Part shown: positions 9,574 to 19,150 of the stretch, in pieces | Position numbering within the stretch: position 1 is the first letter of the stretch | How the letters are laid out: each line of letters starts with the position of its first letter | Origin: Mycobacterium sp. MFM001 | GTDB taxonomy: Bacteria > Actinomycetota > Actinomycetes > Mycobacteriales > Mycobacteriaceae | Assembly: GCF_003402475.1 (NCBI RefSeq) | Contig: NZ_BFAB01000007.1 | Location: 186,001 to 250,000 of the forward strand | DNA length: 64,000 bases | Direction of reading: 5' to 3' | Program-made: the position numbers and the translations under genes | Notes under the pieces: model-generated | Database searches by the model: none | The model's input: only the letters and a program-made list of their open reading frames with translations | What the model was told of the DNA's origin: nothing

Positions 9574-12500
9574 ATGATCTCCAAAGTGCTGGTTGCCAAT
9601 CGCGGTGAGATCGCGATCCGCGCGTTCCGCGCCGCCTACGAGCTAGGTATCGGCACCGTCGCGGTCTACCCGTACGAAGACCGCAACTCGGTGCACCGGC
9701 TCAAGGCCGACGAGTCCTACCAGATCGGCGAGGAAGGCCACCCGGTGCGGGCCTACCTGTCGGTCGACGAGATCGTCGACACCGCCCGCCGCGCAGGCGC
9801 CGACGCGATCTACCCCGGATACGGATTCCTTTCGGAGAACCCGGAATTGGCGGCTGCGTGCGTCGCGGCGGGCATCACGTTCGTCGGTCCCAGCGCCGAG
9901 GTGCTGGAGCTGACCGGCAACAAGTCACGCGCGATCGCGACCGCCCGCGAAGCCGGCCTGCCGGTGCTGATGTCCTCGGCGCCGTCGGCGTCGGTCGACG
10001 AGTTGCTGGCTTTCTCGGAGAAGATGCGTTTCCCGTTGTTCGTCAAGGCCGTTGCCGGTGGCGGCGGTCGGGGTATGCGGCGCGTCAACGACGCTAGTGC
10101 GCTGGGCGAGGCCATCGAGGCCGCCAGCCGCGAAGCCGAGTCGGCGTTCGGGGACCCGACGGTGTATCTCGAGCAGGCGGTGGTCAACCCGCGCCACATC
10201 GAAGTGCAGATCCTGGCCGACACCCACGGCAACGTGATCCACCTCTACGAGCGGGACTGCAGCGTGCAGCGCCGCCACCAGAAGGTCATCGAACTCGCGC
10301 CCGCGCCAAACCTGGATCCAGTGTTGCGCGAACGGATTTGCGCCGACGCCGTGGCGTTCGCCCGCCACATCGGGTACAGCTGCGCCGGCACGGTGGAATT
10401 CCTGCTCGACGAGAGCGGTCAGCACGTGTTCATCGAGATGAATCCGCGCATCCAGGTCGAGCACACCGTCACCGAGGAGATCACCGACGTCGACCTGGTG
10501 TCGAGCCAGTTGCGCATCGCCGCCGGCGAGAGCCTCGACGACCTCGGGCTGCGGCAGGAGAGCATTCGGCCGCACGGTGCGGCGCTGCAGTGCCGGATCA
10601 CCACCGAAGACCCGGCGAACGGGTTCCGGCCCGACACCGGCCGGATCAGCGCCTACCGCAGCCCCGGTGGGGCGGGCATCCGGCTGGACGGCGGCACCAA
10701 TCTGGGTGCGGAGATCAGCGCGCACTTCGATTCGATGCTGGTGAAGCTGACCTGCCGGGGCCGTGACTTTCCGGCGGCGGTGGCCCGGGCGCGTCGCGCG
10801 ATCGCCGAGTTCCGGATCCGCGGTGTTTCGACGAATATCCCGTTTCTGCAAGCGGTTCTGGACGACCCGGATTTCCGGGCCGGCCGGATCACCACGTCGT
10901 TCATCGACGAGCGCCCGCAACTGCTGACCGCGCGGTCGTCGGCCGACCGCGGCACCAAGATCCTGAACTACCTGGCCGACGTCACCGTGAACCAGCCGCA
11001 CGGTTCCCGGCCGTCGGCGGTGTATCCGCACGACAAGCTGCCCGACATCGACCTGGAGGCCGCGCCACCGCCTGGGTCCAAGCAACGGCTGGTCGAGTTG
11101 GGCCCGGAGGGCTTCGCGCGCTGGATGCGGGAATCAGCGGCGGTTCTGGTCACCGAGACCACGTTCCGCGACGCGCACCAGTCGCTGCTCGCTACTCGGA
11201 TTCGGACCGCCGGACTGCTGAGGGTGGCGCCGTACATCGCGCGGCTCACTCCGCAGCTGCTGTCGATGGAATGCTGGGGCGGGGCGACTTACGATGTGGC
11301 ACTGCGTTTTCTGAAGGAAGACCCGTGGGAGCGGCTGGCAGCGCTGCGCGAGACGATGCCCAACATCTGCCTGCAGATGCTGTTGCGGGGCCGCAACACC
11401 GTCGGCTACACGCCGTATCCGGAGATCGTGACGTCGGCGTTCGTCGAAGAGGCCACGGCAACCGGGATCGACATCTTCCGGATCTTCGATGCGCTCAACA
11501 ATGTCGAGTCGATGCGGCCGGCGATCGACGCAGTGCGTGAAACAGGTTCTGCCATAGCCGAAGTCGCGATGTGCTACACCGGCGACCTGTCCGACCCGGA
11601 CGAGAACATCTACACGCTGGACTACTACCTCAAGCTTGCCGAGCAGATCGTCGACGCCGGTGCGCACGTGCTGGGCATCAAGGACATGGCCGGCCTGCTG
11701 CGGGCCGGCGCCGCCCAGCGGTTGATTCCTGCATTGCGCAGCCGGTTCGATTTGCCGATCCATGTGCACACCCACGACACCCCGGGCGGGCAGCTGGGCA
11801 CCTATGTGGCGGCGTGGCATGCCGGGGCCGACGCGGTCGACGGGGCCGCGGCGCCCTTGGCGGGAACCACCAGCCAGCCCGCGCTGAGCTCGATCGTCGC
11901 GGCGGCCGCACACACCGACTACGACACCGGCCTGTCGCTGTCGGCGGTATGCGATCTGGAGCCGTACTGGGAGGCGCTGCGAAAGGTGTACGCGCCCTTT
12001 GAGTCTGGGTTGCCGGCGCCGACCGGCCGGGTGTATGACCACGAGATCCCGGGCGGCCAGCTGTCGAATCTGCGCCAGCAGGCGATCGCGCTGGGCCTGG
12101 GTGACCGCTTCGAGGAGATCGAGGTGAACTACGCGGCCGCCGACCGACTGCTGGGCCGGCTGGTCAAGGTGACCCCGACGTCGAAGGTCGTCGGCGACTT
12201 GGCGCTGGCGTTGGTCGGCGCGGGGATCACCGCTGACGAATTCGCCTCGGATCCATCGAAATTCGACATTCCCGAATCGGTGCTGGGATTCCTGCGCGGG
12301 GAGCTGGGCGATCCGCCCGGCGGCTGGCCCGAGCCGCTGCGCACCAACGCGCTGGCCGGTCGTGCGCCGGCCAAACCGGCTCCCGAGCTGAGCCCGGAAG
12401 ACGAGGCGACGTTGGCGCTGGCCGGCCCCAAGCGGCAAGCCACGCTCAACCGGCTGCTGTTTCCCGGTCCGACAAAGGAATTCGAGGCCCATCGCGAAGC

Positions 12501-12957
12501 CTACGGCGACACGTCGCAGCTGTCAGCCAACCAGTTCTTCTACGGCCTGCGCCAAGGCGAAGAGCACCGGGTGCAACTGGAGCCCGGGGTGGAGTTGCTG
12601 ATCGGGCTGGAGGCCATCTCCGAACCCGACGAACGCGGCATGCGCACGGTGATGTGCATCATCAACGGCCAGCTGCGACCGGTGGAGGTGCGAGACCGCA
12701 GCATTGCCAGCAGCATTCCCGCCGCCGAAAAGGCCGACCGCACCAACCCCGGCCACATCGCCGCGCCGTTCGCCGGCGTCGTCACCATCGGTGTGTCCGA
12801 AGGGGATCGGGTCAGTGCCGGGCAGACGATCGCGACCATCGAGGCCATGAAGATGGAGGCCCCGATCACCGCGCCGGTTGATGCCACCGTCGAACGGGTG
12901 GCGGTCTCCACCACTGCCCAGGTCGAGGGCGGGGATCTGCTGGTGGTGCTGCGCTGA
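9574..12957 (+). CDS. pca: Pyruvate carboxylase
   Basis: 1127 aa single-chain biotin enzyme carboxylating pyruvate to oxaloacetate (anaplerosis). Order of domains: biotin carboxylase (about 1-450, with GGGGRGMR and [10 protein letters not shown]), carboxyltransferase (about 530-820, with TFRDAHQS and the metal-binding HVHTHDTPG), allosteric linker, and biotin carrier ending in EAMKME with biotinyl K1093. Length is normal for the family. It begins 22 nt after the VKOR stop and its own stop overlaps the probable CTG start of rsmD. Confidence 0.97.
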   Translation: MISKVLVANRGEIAIRAFRAAYELGIGTVAVYPYEDRNSVHRLKADESYQIGEEGHPVRAYLSVDEIVDTARRAGADAIYPGYGFLSENPELAAACVAAGITFVGPSAEVLELTGNKSRAIATAREAGLPVLMSSAPSASVDELLAFSEKMRFPLFVKAVAGGGGRGMRRVNDASALGEAIEAASREAESAFGDPTVYLEQAVVNPRHIEVQILADTHGNVIHLYERDCSVQRRHQKVIELAPAPNLDPVLRERICADAVAFARHIGYSCAGTVEFLLDESGQHVFIEMNPRIQVEHTVTEEITDVDLVSSQLRIAAGESLDDLGLRQESIRPHGAALQCRITTEDPANGFRPDTGRISAYRSPGGAGIRLDGGTNLGAEISAHFDSMLVKLTCRGRDFPAAVARARRAIAEFRIRGVSTNIPFLQAVLDDPDFRAGRITTSFIDERPQLLTARSSADRGTKILNYLADVTVNQPHGSRPSAVYPHDKLPDIDLEAAPPPGSKQRLVELGPEGFARWMRESAAVLVTETTFRDAHQSLLATRIRTAGLLRVAPYIARLTPQLLSMECWGGATYDVALRFLKEDPWERLAALRETMPNICLQMLLRGRNTVGYTPYPEIVTSAFVEEATATGIDIFRIFDALNNVESMRPAIDAVRETGSAIAEVAMCYTGDLSDPDENIYTLDYYLKLAEQIVDAGAHVLGIKDMAGLLRAGAAQRLIPALRSRFDLPIHVHTHDTPGGQLGTYVAAWHAGADAVDGAAAPLAGTTSQPALSSIVAAAAHTDYDTGLSLSAVCDLEPYWEALRKVYAPFESGLPAPTGRVYDHEIPGGQLSNLRQQAIALGLGDRFEEIEVNYAAADRLLGRLVKVTPTSKVVGDLALALVGAGITADEFASDPSKFDIPESVLGFLRGELGDPPGGWPEPLRTNALAGRAPAKPAPELSPEDEATLALAGPKRQATLNRLLFPGPTKEFEAHREAYGDTSQLSANQFFYGLRQGEEHRVQLEPGVELLIGLEAISEPDERGMRTVMCIINGQLRPVEVRDRSIASSIPAAEKADRTNPGHIAAPFAGVVTIGVSEGDRVSAGQTIATIEAMKMEAPITAPVDATVERVAVSTTAQVEGGDLLVVLR

Positions 12958-13520
12958 CCCGCATCATCGCCGGTGTCGCGGGGGGGCGACGAATCGCGGT
13001 GCCGCAGCGGGGGACCCGGCCGACCACCGATCGGGTGCGCGAAGCGCTGTTCAACGTGTTGAGTGCGCGACTGGATTTCGGCGGTGTCTCGGTGCTGGAT
13101 CTTTACGCGGGCTCGGGGGCGCTGGGTCTGGAGGCGTTGTCGCGGGGAGCCGCGTCGGTGTTGTTCGTCGAGTCCGATCGGCGGGCCGCGGCGGTGATCG
13201 AACGCAATATCTCGACGCTGGGCCTGGCCGGGGCGACGCTTCGCCGCGGGAGCGTTTCGGCGGTGTTGGCCGGCGGCGCTGCAGCCCCGGTCGACCTGGT
13301 GCTGGCCGATCCGCCCTACGACGTCGACGCCGCGGAGATACAGGCGGTGCTGGGCGCATTGAACGCGCACGGCTGGGCAGCTTCCGGGACCCTTGCGGTT
13401 TTCGAGCGTGCTGTTGCGAGTGCGCCGCTGGTGTGGCCGGACGGCTGGGTGACGTTGCCGTCACGCCGCTACGGCGACACCCGGCTGGAGCTGGCCGAAC
13501 GGTCCTCGGCGACCGTGTAG
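12954..13520 (+). CDS. rsmD: 16S rRNA (guanine966-N2)-methyltransferase RsmD
   Basis: 188 aa SAM-dependent methyltransferase modifying 16S rRNA during 30S assembly. Motif I is [14 protein letters not shown] and the catalytic motif is ADPPYDVD. The conserved family N-terminus ([16 protein letters not shown]) is encoded upstream of the first GTG (12999), so the true start should be at or near CTG 12954, which overlaps the pca stop (CTGA). No in-frame ATG, GTG or TTG exists between 12954 and 12999. coaD follows 11 nt downstream. Confidence 0.88.
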   Translation: MTRIIAGVAGGRRIAVPQRGTRPTTDRVREALFNVLSARLDFGGVSVLDLYAGSGALGLEALSRGAASVLFVESDRRAAAVIERNISTLGLAGATLRRGSVSAVLAGGAAAPVDLVLADPPYDVDAAEIQAVLGALNAHGWAASGTLAVFERAVASAPLVWPDGWVTLPSRRYGDTRLELAERSSATV

Positions 13521-13531
13521 CGTCGTGAGCC

Positions 13532-14014
13532 ATGAGTGGCGCGGTATGCCCTGGGTCATTCGATCCGGTGACGCTGGGACACGTCGACATCCTGGAGCGG
13601 GCGGCTGCGCAGTTCGACGAAGTGGTGGCCGCCGTGCTGGTCAACCCGAACAAGAAGGGCATGTTCAGCGTCGAGGAACGCATCGCGATGATCGAGGAGT
13701 CCACCGCGCACCTGCCCAACCTGCGCGTCGAGTCCGGCTCCGGTTTGGTGGTCGACTTCGTCCGGTCCCGCGGGCTGACCGCCATTGTCAAGGGTCTGCG
13801 CACCGGCACCGACTTCGAATACGAGTTGCAGATGGCGCAGATGAACAAGCACATCGCCGGTGTGGACACGTTTTTCGTGGCGACCACGCCGCGGTATTCG
13901 TTCGTGTCGTCGTCACTGGCCAAGGAGGTCGCCTCGATGGGCGGCGACGTCTCCGAGCTGCTACCCGAGCCGGTGAACCGCCGCCTGGCCGAAAAGCTTT
14001 CGCACGGCGCGTAA
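13532..14014 (+). CDS. coaD: Phosphopantetheine adenylyltransferase
   Basis: 160 aa nucleotidyltransferase catalysing the penultimate step of coenzyme A synthesis (4'-phosphopantetheine + ATP to dephospho-CoA). The signature SFDPVTLGH holds the T/HxGH motif (T14-H17). The later segment [10 protein letters not shown] is the family's C-terminal nucleotide-binding part. It closes the pca-rsmD-coaD run and is convergent with the REP13E12-type gene, whose stop is 4 nt away. Confidence 0.96.
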   Translation: MSGAVCPGSFDPVTLGHVDILERAAAQFDEVVAAVLVNPNKKGMFSVEERIAMIEESTAHLPNLRVESGSGLVVDFVRSRGLTAIVKGLRTGTDFEYELQMAQMNKHIAGVDTFFVATTPRYSFVSSSLAKEVASMGGDVSELLPEPVNRRLAEKLSHGA

Positions 14015-14018
14015 TTCG

Positions 14019-15383
14019 CTACGGGTCGTCGTCTTCGTCGTCTGGCCTGAGCAGCTTTTCGGGGTGGTGGTATCGGTTGGTGCGGGGTTGGCCGTGGTCG
14101 AGGTGTGGGGGTGGGATCCATTCGGTGTCGCCCTTGGAGTTTTTGCGGGTGGTCCAGCCTTCTTCGGCCAGCGGGTGATGCCCGCCGCAGCCCAGGGTGA
14201 GGTCGTTGACGTCGGTGGTGCGGCATTGGGCGTAGGGGGTGCAGTGGTGGGCTTCGCAGTGATAGCCGCCTAGCGGGCAGTTGGGGAAGGTGCAGCCGTG
14301 ATCCTTGGCGTACAACACAATCCGCTGAGCAGGCGACGCTAAGCGTTTCGCGTGGTAAAGCGCCAAGGCTTTGCCCTGGTCGAAAATCGCGAGGTAGTGG
14401 TGCGCGTGCGAGCCCAGCCGGATCACATCGCTCATCGGTAGCAGGGATCCGCCGCCGGTGAGCCCGTGGCCGGTGCCGGCTTCAAGATCGCCCAGGTTGG
14501 CGGTCACGATGATGGTGGCCGGTAGCCCGTTGTGTTGACCCAGCTCTCCGGAGGCCAGCAGTCCCCGCAGCCCAGCCAGCAGGGCGTCGTGGTTGCGCTG
14601 CCCGGTGCTGCGCGAGTCACGCTGGGCGGTCTGCTCACAGGGTGTCCGGTCCAGCACTGGCGCCGGGTCGTCGGGGTTGCACATGCCCGGGGCGGCCAGC
14701 TTGGCCCACACCGCCTCAATGGTGGCGCGCAGCTCCGGGGTGATCCAGCCGCTGAGTTGTGACATCTGATCGGGGCCTTGCTTGCCAAGGGTCAGCCCGC
14801 GCCGGCGGGCTCGGTCGTCGTCGGTGAAATCACCGTCGGGGTTCAGACAATCGGTGAGCCGGGCGGCTAGCTTGGCCAAATCGTCGGGGCGATGCTGGGC
14901 GGCGAGCCCGGCCAGATGGGCCTCGGCGTGCTCGCGGGTCTCGACGTCAACAAAGCCGGGCAGCCGGTGCATGAAGCTGCGGATCACCGCCACGTGACCG
15001 GCACCGATCTGTCCGGCGCGCTGGGCGGCGGCGGTGGCGGGCAACACCGGCTCGAGCGGTTCACCGGTCAGCGCCCGGCGCGCGCACAGGTCTTCGGCGT
15101 CGTGGATGCGCCGGGAGGCCTCGGCGGGGGTGATGCGTAGCCGTTCGGCCAGCGCAAAGCGCAGCGTGCCGCCCAGCTCGGTCTCGCTGGCCTGCGTAGC
15201 GAGCTGGGTGATCAGCGGATGTTCGACCGCGGGCAGCCGGCGGCGCACCGTCTCGCAGCGTTCCAGCAGTGCGAGCCGCTCCGGCGTGGTCAGCACGTCG
15301 AAGTCCAGATCCAGGGCGCGCTTCAGGTCAGCCTCGAGCGAGTCGAAGACCGCGACGATCTCCTCACGGCTACTCGAACGCAT
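14019..15383 (-). CDS. REP13E12-type DUF222/HNH endonuclease-like protein
   Basis: 454 aa protein of the mycobacterial 13E12 repeat family: N-terminal DUF222 (about 1-300) and a C-terminal HNH-like module with [16 protein letters not shown] and CGGHH. These genes are multicopy in mycobacteria, and in M. tuberculosis some copies serve as phage integration sites and belong to the SOS regulon. The start at 15383 lies inside a perfect LexA box and exactly at the transcription start predicted from the -10 TAGTAT. The role of the protein is not established. No prophage genes are beside it. Confidence 0.88.
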   Translation of the reverse strand: MRSSSREEIVAVFDSLEADLKRALDLDFDVLTTPERLALLERCETVRRRLPAVEHPLITQLATQASETELGGTLRFALAERLRITPAEASRRIHDAEDLCARRALTGEPLEPVLPATAAAQRAGQIGAGHVAVIRSFMHRLPGFVDVETREHAEAHLAGLAAQHRPDDLAKLAARLTDCLNPDGDFTDDDRARRRGLTLGKQGPDQMSQLSGWITPELRATIEAVWAKLAAPGMCNPDDPAPVLDRTPCEQTAQRDSRSTGQRNHDALLAGLRGLLASGELGQHNGLPATIIVTANLGDLEAGTGHGLTGGGSLLPMSDVIRLGSHAHHYLAIFDQGKALALYHAKRLASPAQRIVLYAKDHGCTFPNCPLGGYHCEAHHCTPYAQCRTTDVNDLTLGCGGHHPLAEEGWTTRKNSKGDTEWIPPPHLDHGQPRTNRYHHPEKLLRPDDEDDDP

Positions 15384-15395
15384 GTTCGAATACTA
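15374..15395 (-). promoter_or_regulatory. LexA (SOS) box overlapping a leaderless promoter
   Basis: TCGAAC-GCAT-GTTCGA at 15374-15389 matches the mycobacterial/Gram-positive SOS box TCGAAC-N4-GTTCGA in all 12 defined positions. On the minus strand a -10 hexamer TAGTAT (15395-15390) ends 6 nt before the A of the start codon (15383). LexA bound here would cover the -10 edge, the transcription start and the start codon. This predicts DNA-damage induction of the 13E12-type gene. Confidence 0.85.
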
Positions 15396-15586
15396 TCACG
15401 CCGGGCGGACAGTCGCCAGCAGAATCCAGAGGCAAAACCAAAGTGACACAAGTGGTTACAGTGATTTAGGGGGACGACTGGCTCAGTACCTGTTGACCTT
15501 CGGCAAATCGGTCGAGAACTGGGGCCAGACGCCAACAACGCGGCGGGCCCAAGGAATTAGTGCAGGTCGTGTCATTTTGTCGGCTT

Positions 15587-15592
15587 TATAGT
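15587..15592 (+). promoter_or_regulatory. -10 hexamer TATAGT of the toxin cassette
   Basis: TATAGT lies exactly 6 nt before GTG 15599, the geometry of mycobacterial leaderless transcripts. It decides the start of the WXG-like gene (15599) against the longer frame from 15560. Confidence 0.55.
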
Positions 15593-15598
15593 CGCTAT

Positions 15599-15898
15599 GT
15601 GCGATCGTTGCGGGTCCATCCTGCCGGGCTTGGCGCGCTGGCTGACCACTGTGAAGCCTTGGCTGAACGATTGACCAGTGTTACCCCGCCCGCCTCGGGA
15701 GGGGCAGGCGGGACCATTGCGGCTGCCGTTAATGCGGTGCATACCGATATCGACACTGCCAGTGCTGCGCTCGTTGCCCGAATGCAGATGACGGCGGCCA
15801 AACTGAGCGCCGCCAGCGCCGCATACGCCGGACAGGACGCCGGGTCAGCGAGTGACCTCGATCGTGCGGCTGAATTTCTGCCTGCTGTGGGGAAGTAA
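15599..15898 (+). CDS. Small WXG100-like partner protein of a type VII effector
   Basis: 99 aa, mostly alpha-helical by composition (long Ala/Leu-rich stretches with a Gly/Pro break near residues 30-40), beginning VRSLRVHPAGLGALADHC. This is the layout of the small helical proteins encoded just upstream of ESX-type polymorphic toxins in mycobacteria, which act as secretion partners. The canonical WxG turn is not present (the turn region reads PPASGG), so assignment rests on size, helical pattern and context. Its TAA is followed directly, with no gap, by the GTG of the toxin gene, so the two are translationally coupled. Confidence 0.65.
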   Translation: MRSLRVHPAGLGALADHCEALAERLTSVTPPASGGAGGTIAAAVNAVHTDIDTASAALVARMQMTAAKLSAASAAYAGQDAGSASDLDRAAEFLPAVGK

Positions 15899-16933
15899 GT
15901 GGGTGCGGAGGAGCTGCCCCTAAGCCTGTCGCAGATCGAAAATGTGACTGCGGACATAAGAACTCTCCATGCCGCGGCGGATTTTTGGAACAGTACGGCT
16001 TCGAAATGGGAGGAAGCCTTCAGCGCAGTCCATCAGCAGATCCAACGTCCGGGCGGGACATATTGGGAGGGCACCGCGGCCGATGCGGCGTTGAATAACC
16101 GGGCTGCTCCCGATCTGGTCAAAGTCCAAGGCTTAGCAACTCAGTTGCGCAACGCGGCCACGATCGCTCGCACGGGCACCGGCGACCTCTATGACGCCCA
16201 GCAGCGGGCTCTCACCGAGATCGATAAAGCGCGCGCCGCGGGGTTCAATGTCAGCGAGGATCTCACCGTCACGAGCCGCCAAACCGGCGGAGATGCGTTT
16301 GACGCAACACTTCGTCAGGCGCATGCCCAGGCCTGGGAGAGCAACATCCGGACCCTGGCAGGCAGGGTGGGCACAGTTCAACAGGGCATCGCCGACAAGT
16401 TGCCATCTGCAACGGCAGGCGTTAGAGGTGTCAGCTTCACTGAGTCACCTATATTTGCCGGCGGGCCAGTACCGCAGGAGCCGCCGCCCCCGCCGGTGCC
16501 GATGCCTCCCTACCAACCGAAAGTGTGGGCCGCCTGCCGGGCGCGCGGCCAGGATCCAGGCAAGGTTGTCAGGACGTTCTACCACGCGCCGATCAGCGCG
16601 GGGTTTCGATCGATGCCGCTCGGTGATTCCGTTTTGTACTGCGGCAACGACAAGTACGGAATGTTGCACATCCAAAAGGAGCACGGAGCGCAATGGCAAC
16701 AGATTGCTGACTCAGGATTTCCGGGCGGGGGCAACTGGCGATACCTTGCCGATTACTCGATAGGCGCGGCGCTGGCCTACCCCGAGCGGGTGGAGTACAA
16801 CCAAAATAACGACACGTTTGCCCTATACAGGAAGATCTCCAGGGCAGATGGCAGTTACGCATTCACGGTGCGCGTTGTTATTTCGGCAAGCGACGGGAAA
16901 ATCATCACGGCCTTCCCGACGACGAAGGGATGA
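15899..16933 (+). CDS. Candidate type VII-secreted polymorphic toxin (WXG domain + C-terminal putative nuclease)
   Basis: 344 aa. Residues 1-165 form a helical WXG/ESX-type delivery domain with the turn W56-E57-G58 followed by TAADAAL. Residues 185-206 are a Pro-rich linker (PQEPPPPPVPMPPYQP). Residues ~210-344 form a distinct globular domain with Cys/Trp, a HIQKEHG motif (H257, H262) and the ending KIITAFPTTKG; this H...H...TAFPT pattern resembles compact RNase toxins of the BECR (barnase/EndoU/colicin/RelE) type. No signal peptide or membrane segment, as expected for ESX substrates. The nuclease activity is inferred. A partner gene lies immediately before and a candidate immunity gene immediately after. 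Confidence 0.7.
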   Translation: MGAEELPLSLSQIENVTADIRTLHAAADFWNSTASKWEEAFSAVHQQIQRPGGTYWEGTAADAALNNRAAPDLVKVQGLATQLRNAATIARTGTGDLYDAQQRALTEIDKARAAGFNVSEDLTVTSRQTGGDAFDATLRQAHAQAWESNIRTLAGRVGTVQQGIADKLPSATAGVRGVSFTESPIFAGGPVPQEPPPPPVPMPPYQPKVWAACRARGQDPGKVVRTFYHAPISAGFRSMPLGDSVLYCGNDKYGMLHIQKEHGAQWQQIADSGFPGGGNWRYLADYSIGAALAYPERVEYNQNNDTFALYRKISRADGSYAFTVRVVISASDGKIITAFPTTKG

Positions 16934-16939
16934 GCAGGT

Positions 16940-17560
16940 TTGACTGAGGACAGTGTGACGGTGCCCCCGCGAACCTACACCGGCCGGCGGGACGTCATCG
17001 CCGAGAAGCTGGAGCCGTATTTTCAGATCAGCTCTATGGTTCCGAAGAACACGAGGCCCACTTCGGAAGCCGCCGAGGAGTTCTGGGACAACTCGCTGTG
17101 GTGTAGCTGGGGTGATCGAGAAACCGGATACACCCGGACCGTGACTGTGTCGATCTGTCAAGTGCGCGACGGCCAAGAGCGTGCCAACGACACCCGAGAA
17201 ATGATGAGCGAGGAGTGTTCGCCTGACTTGGATCTTGGGGGCCCGAACCCGGAGGCCTACGAGATAACTGGTCTATCGTCCGGCGAGTATGTGTTTGTGC
17301 TCGACTACCTAGGGACTTTGAGGGCCATCGTTGGTAACTGTTACATCGAGATCATGTCGACTGGGACGGGTATTGATCTGAGCGAATTAGCCGATGTGGC
17401 ACTGGATATCGGCCGAACGGTCGGTTGCTCTGCCTACGAAAATGACTTCACGCTGCCGGACATCCCGGACGAATGGCGTAATCAGCCGGTCGGGTGGCAC
17501 ACCGAAGGTTTTCCCCCATACATACCCGGGGTGTCGGACCCAAAAGATCCTCAGACGTGA
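16940..17560 (+). CDS. Candidate immunity protein for the upstream toxin
   Basis: 206 aa, acidic, no signal peptide or membrane segment. It starts at TTG 16940, 6 nt after the toxin stop (GTG 16955 is an alternative). Visible features are WCSWGD, a pair of cysteines in SEECSPD, and GNCYIEIM followed by a late GCSAYE, an arrangement reminiscent of mycobacterial DUF3558-like proteins but without the lipoprotein signal. Position directly behind a modular toxin is the main ground for the immunity call. I recognise no closer family. Confidence 0.5.
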   Translation: MTEDSVTVPPRTYTGRRDVIAEKLEPYFQISSMVPKNTRPTSEAAEEFWDNSLWCSWGDRETGYTRTVTVSICQVRDGQERANDTREMMSEECSPDLDLGGPNPEAYEITGLSSGEYVFVLDYLGTLRAIVGNCYIEIMSTGTGIDLSELADVALDIGRTVGCSAYENDFTLPDIPDEWRNQPVGWHTEGFPPYIPGVSDPKDPQT

Positions 17561-17647
17561 TACGCCGCGCGCGACTTGGACTTGGTCTCATGCTGGCCAT
17601 TCCTCATGAGCCAGCGGTCCTTCGTTCAACTGATCGCGCCGGGTGCG

Positions 17648-17779
17648 TCAGTCGGGAAGGTAGTCGTTCATCAGCTTGGTGAACCGTTGGCCTTGATTGC
17701 GCTCGATGTAGTGCGTCATCTCGTGAACGGCGATGTACCCCAAGCACTCCGGATATCTTTGGCAAGCTCCAGATTTGAA
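17648..17779 (-). pseudogene. Remnant of a YgjP/SprT-like (DUF45) zinc metallopeptidase
   Basis: About 43 codons, read on the minus strand, give ECLGYIAVHEMTHYIERN and, after a few residues, FTKLMNDYLPD before a stop at 17650-17648. This is the C-terminal HExxH zinc-site segment and YLPDW-like end of DUF45 metal-dependent hydrolases. An in-frame stop (17782-17780) precedes it, and no N-terminal part or start codon is present, so it is a 3' gene fragment between the immunity gene and the permease. Confidence 0.65.
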
Positions 17780-17810
17780 TCACTCTGGTATCAGATGACT
17801 GCCGCCACCC

Positions 17811-18980
17811 TCAGCTGTGTTCGCGGTGCCCGTCATGCTCGCTGGGTGAGTCGCCCATCATCCGCAGCATCGGCACGCCACCGGTCGCCACGAACCTGGC
17901 GACCAATCCCACAGCCACAACCAGGAACACGATGTTCAGCCACGTCGTGTAGTTCCACGACACACCAGCATGCATCACCGTCGCGACGCGCTGGCGAGGA
18001 ATGAGATGCATTGTGCCGAAAAGCAATTCGACCACGTATCCGGCCGCCACCATCGCGGCATAGAAGGTGCCTAGCAGCGTCAGCGTCATCCGAAAGCCGT
18101 AGTAGCGCCGGTAGATGTTCAGAATCGGCAGGATCAGCAGGTCGGCGAAGATGAACGCGATGACGCCGCCGAAGCTGATGCCCCCGTTCCACAGCACCGC
18201 CGCCAGCGGCACATTGCCGATCGAGCAGACGAACGACGCGATCGCCACCAGCGGTCCGACGATCGGCCCCCATAGCGCGGAAAGCGTCGGATCGTCAGCG
18301 AAAAAGAAGCTCTGCCAAAATGTTTCGGGCACCCAGGCCGCGATGGCGCCGGCGACCAACAGCCCGATCACCAGATCACGCAGGATCGCCGCCCATTCCA
18401 TGACGAACACATGCGAGACAGCAGTAAAACCCTGTGGCGACAACAGCCGTCGCCAAAACGAGCCTTCGCCCTGCACCGACATGTCCATGGCCGCATGGCC
18501 TTCCATCGAACCGGCGATACTGCGTTCGGCCTGGCGGCGGGCGGCGTCGACAACCCGCGACCGGACGAAAACGCGGAACAGCAGGGCCAGCACCACGATC
18601 ATCACGGGTCCGCCGACGAACTCCGCCGCCGTGAACTGCCAGCCCATCAGCAGCGCCAGGATGATGCCCAGTTCCACCACCAGATTCGTCGAGGCGATTT
18701 CGAAGGCCATCGCGGCGGTGAAATTGGCGCCCTTGCGGAACAGCGATCGGGCCAGCGCCACCGCGGCGTAGGAGCACGACGACGACGCGGCGCCGAGTCC
18801 CGCCGCTACCGCCAGGGTGCGAAAACGATCGTCACCTAATAGGCCGGCGATCGTCGAGCGTCGCACCAGGGACTGCACCACCGCCGACAGCGCGAAACCC
18901 AGGACCAGTGCCCACAGAATTTCCCACGTCATCGAGCCCGCCAGGCCCAGTGCGCGAAGTACGGCGTCCACCCGTCTCAT
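17811..18980 (-). CDS. Permease of the DUF318/SO_0444 (ArsP-like) family, Rv2963-type
   Basis: 389 aa integral membrane protein with about eight to ten hydrophobic helices. The two half-repeats each carry the family's small-residue/Cys signatures, ASSSCSYAA and CSIGNVPLAAVLW. Related permeases export organoarsenicals or other soft-metal compounds; the substrate here is unknown. The His-rich end (EHDGHREHS) could bind metal. I start it at ATG 18980 (MRRVDAVL); the frame is open to 19115 but the extra 45 residues do not look like protein of this family. In M. tuberculosis the homologue sits at the edge of the PGL lipid locus, which is missing here. Confidence 0.85.
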   Translation of the reverse strand: MRRVDAVLRALGLAGSMTWEILWALVLGFALSAVVQSLVRRSTIAGLLGDDRFRTLAVAAGLGAASSSCSYAAVALARSLFRKGANFTAAMAFEIASTNLVVELGIILALLMGWQFTAAEFVGGPVMIVVLALLFRVFVRSRVVDAARRQAERSIAGSMEGHAAMDMSVQGEGSFWRRLLSPQGFTAVSHVFVMEWAAILRDLVIGLLVAGAIAAWVPETFWQSFFFADDPTLSALWGPIVGPLVAIASFVCSIGNVPLAAVLWNGGISFGGVIAFIFADLLILPILNIYRRYYGFRMTLTLLGTFYAAMVAAGYVVELLFGTMHLIPRQRVATVMHAGVSWNYTTWLNIVFLVVAVGLVARFVATGGVPMLRMMGDSPSEHDGHREHS

Positions 18981-19150
18981 TGTGGGGCGCGCTGGCGCAC
19001 GTCGGTGCAGGCCGACATAATGACGCCAAGTGTGCAGGTGAGCGGCACAGCTCAGGCCCGTCAATATTCGACACACCGGGCCCGGCAACACTGTCACAGA
19101 CGCAACACCAGGCACACTGGTAACAACAACGATGCCGGGAGGGTGTTGCG

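Noticed and set aside
12999..13520. GTG 12999 as the start of rsmD
   Set aside because: It would remove the conserved N-terminal residues [14 protein letters not shown].
14019..15383. 13E12-type gene as part of a prophage
   Set aside because: No integrase, capsid or lysis genes adjoin it; xerC at 61 kb is the core recombinase.
17561..17810. Possible intact peptidase gene after the immunity gene
   Set aside because: A stop at 17780-17782 precedes the conserved part and no start codon or N-terminal half is present; recorded as a pseudogene.
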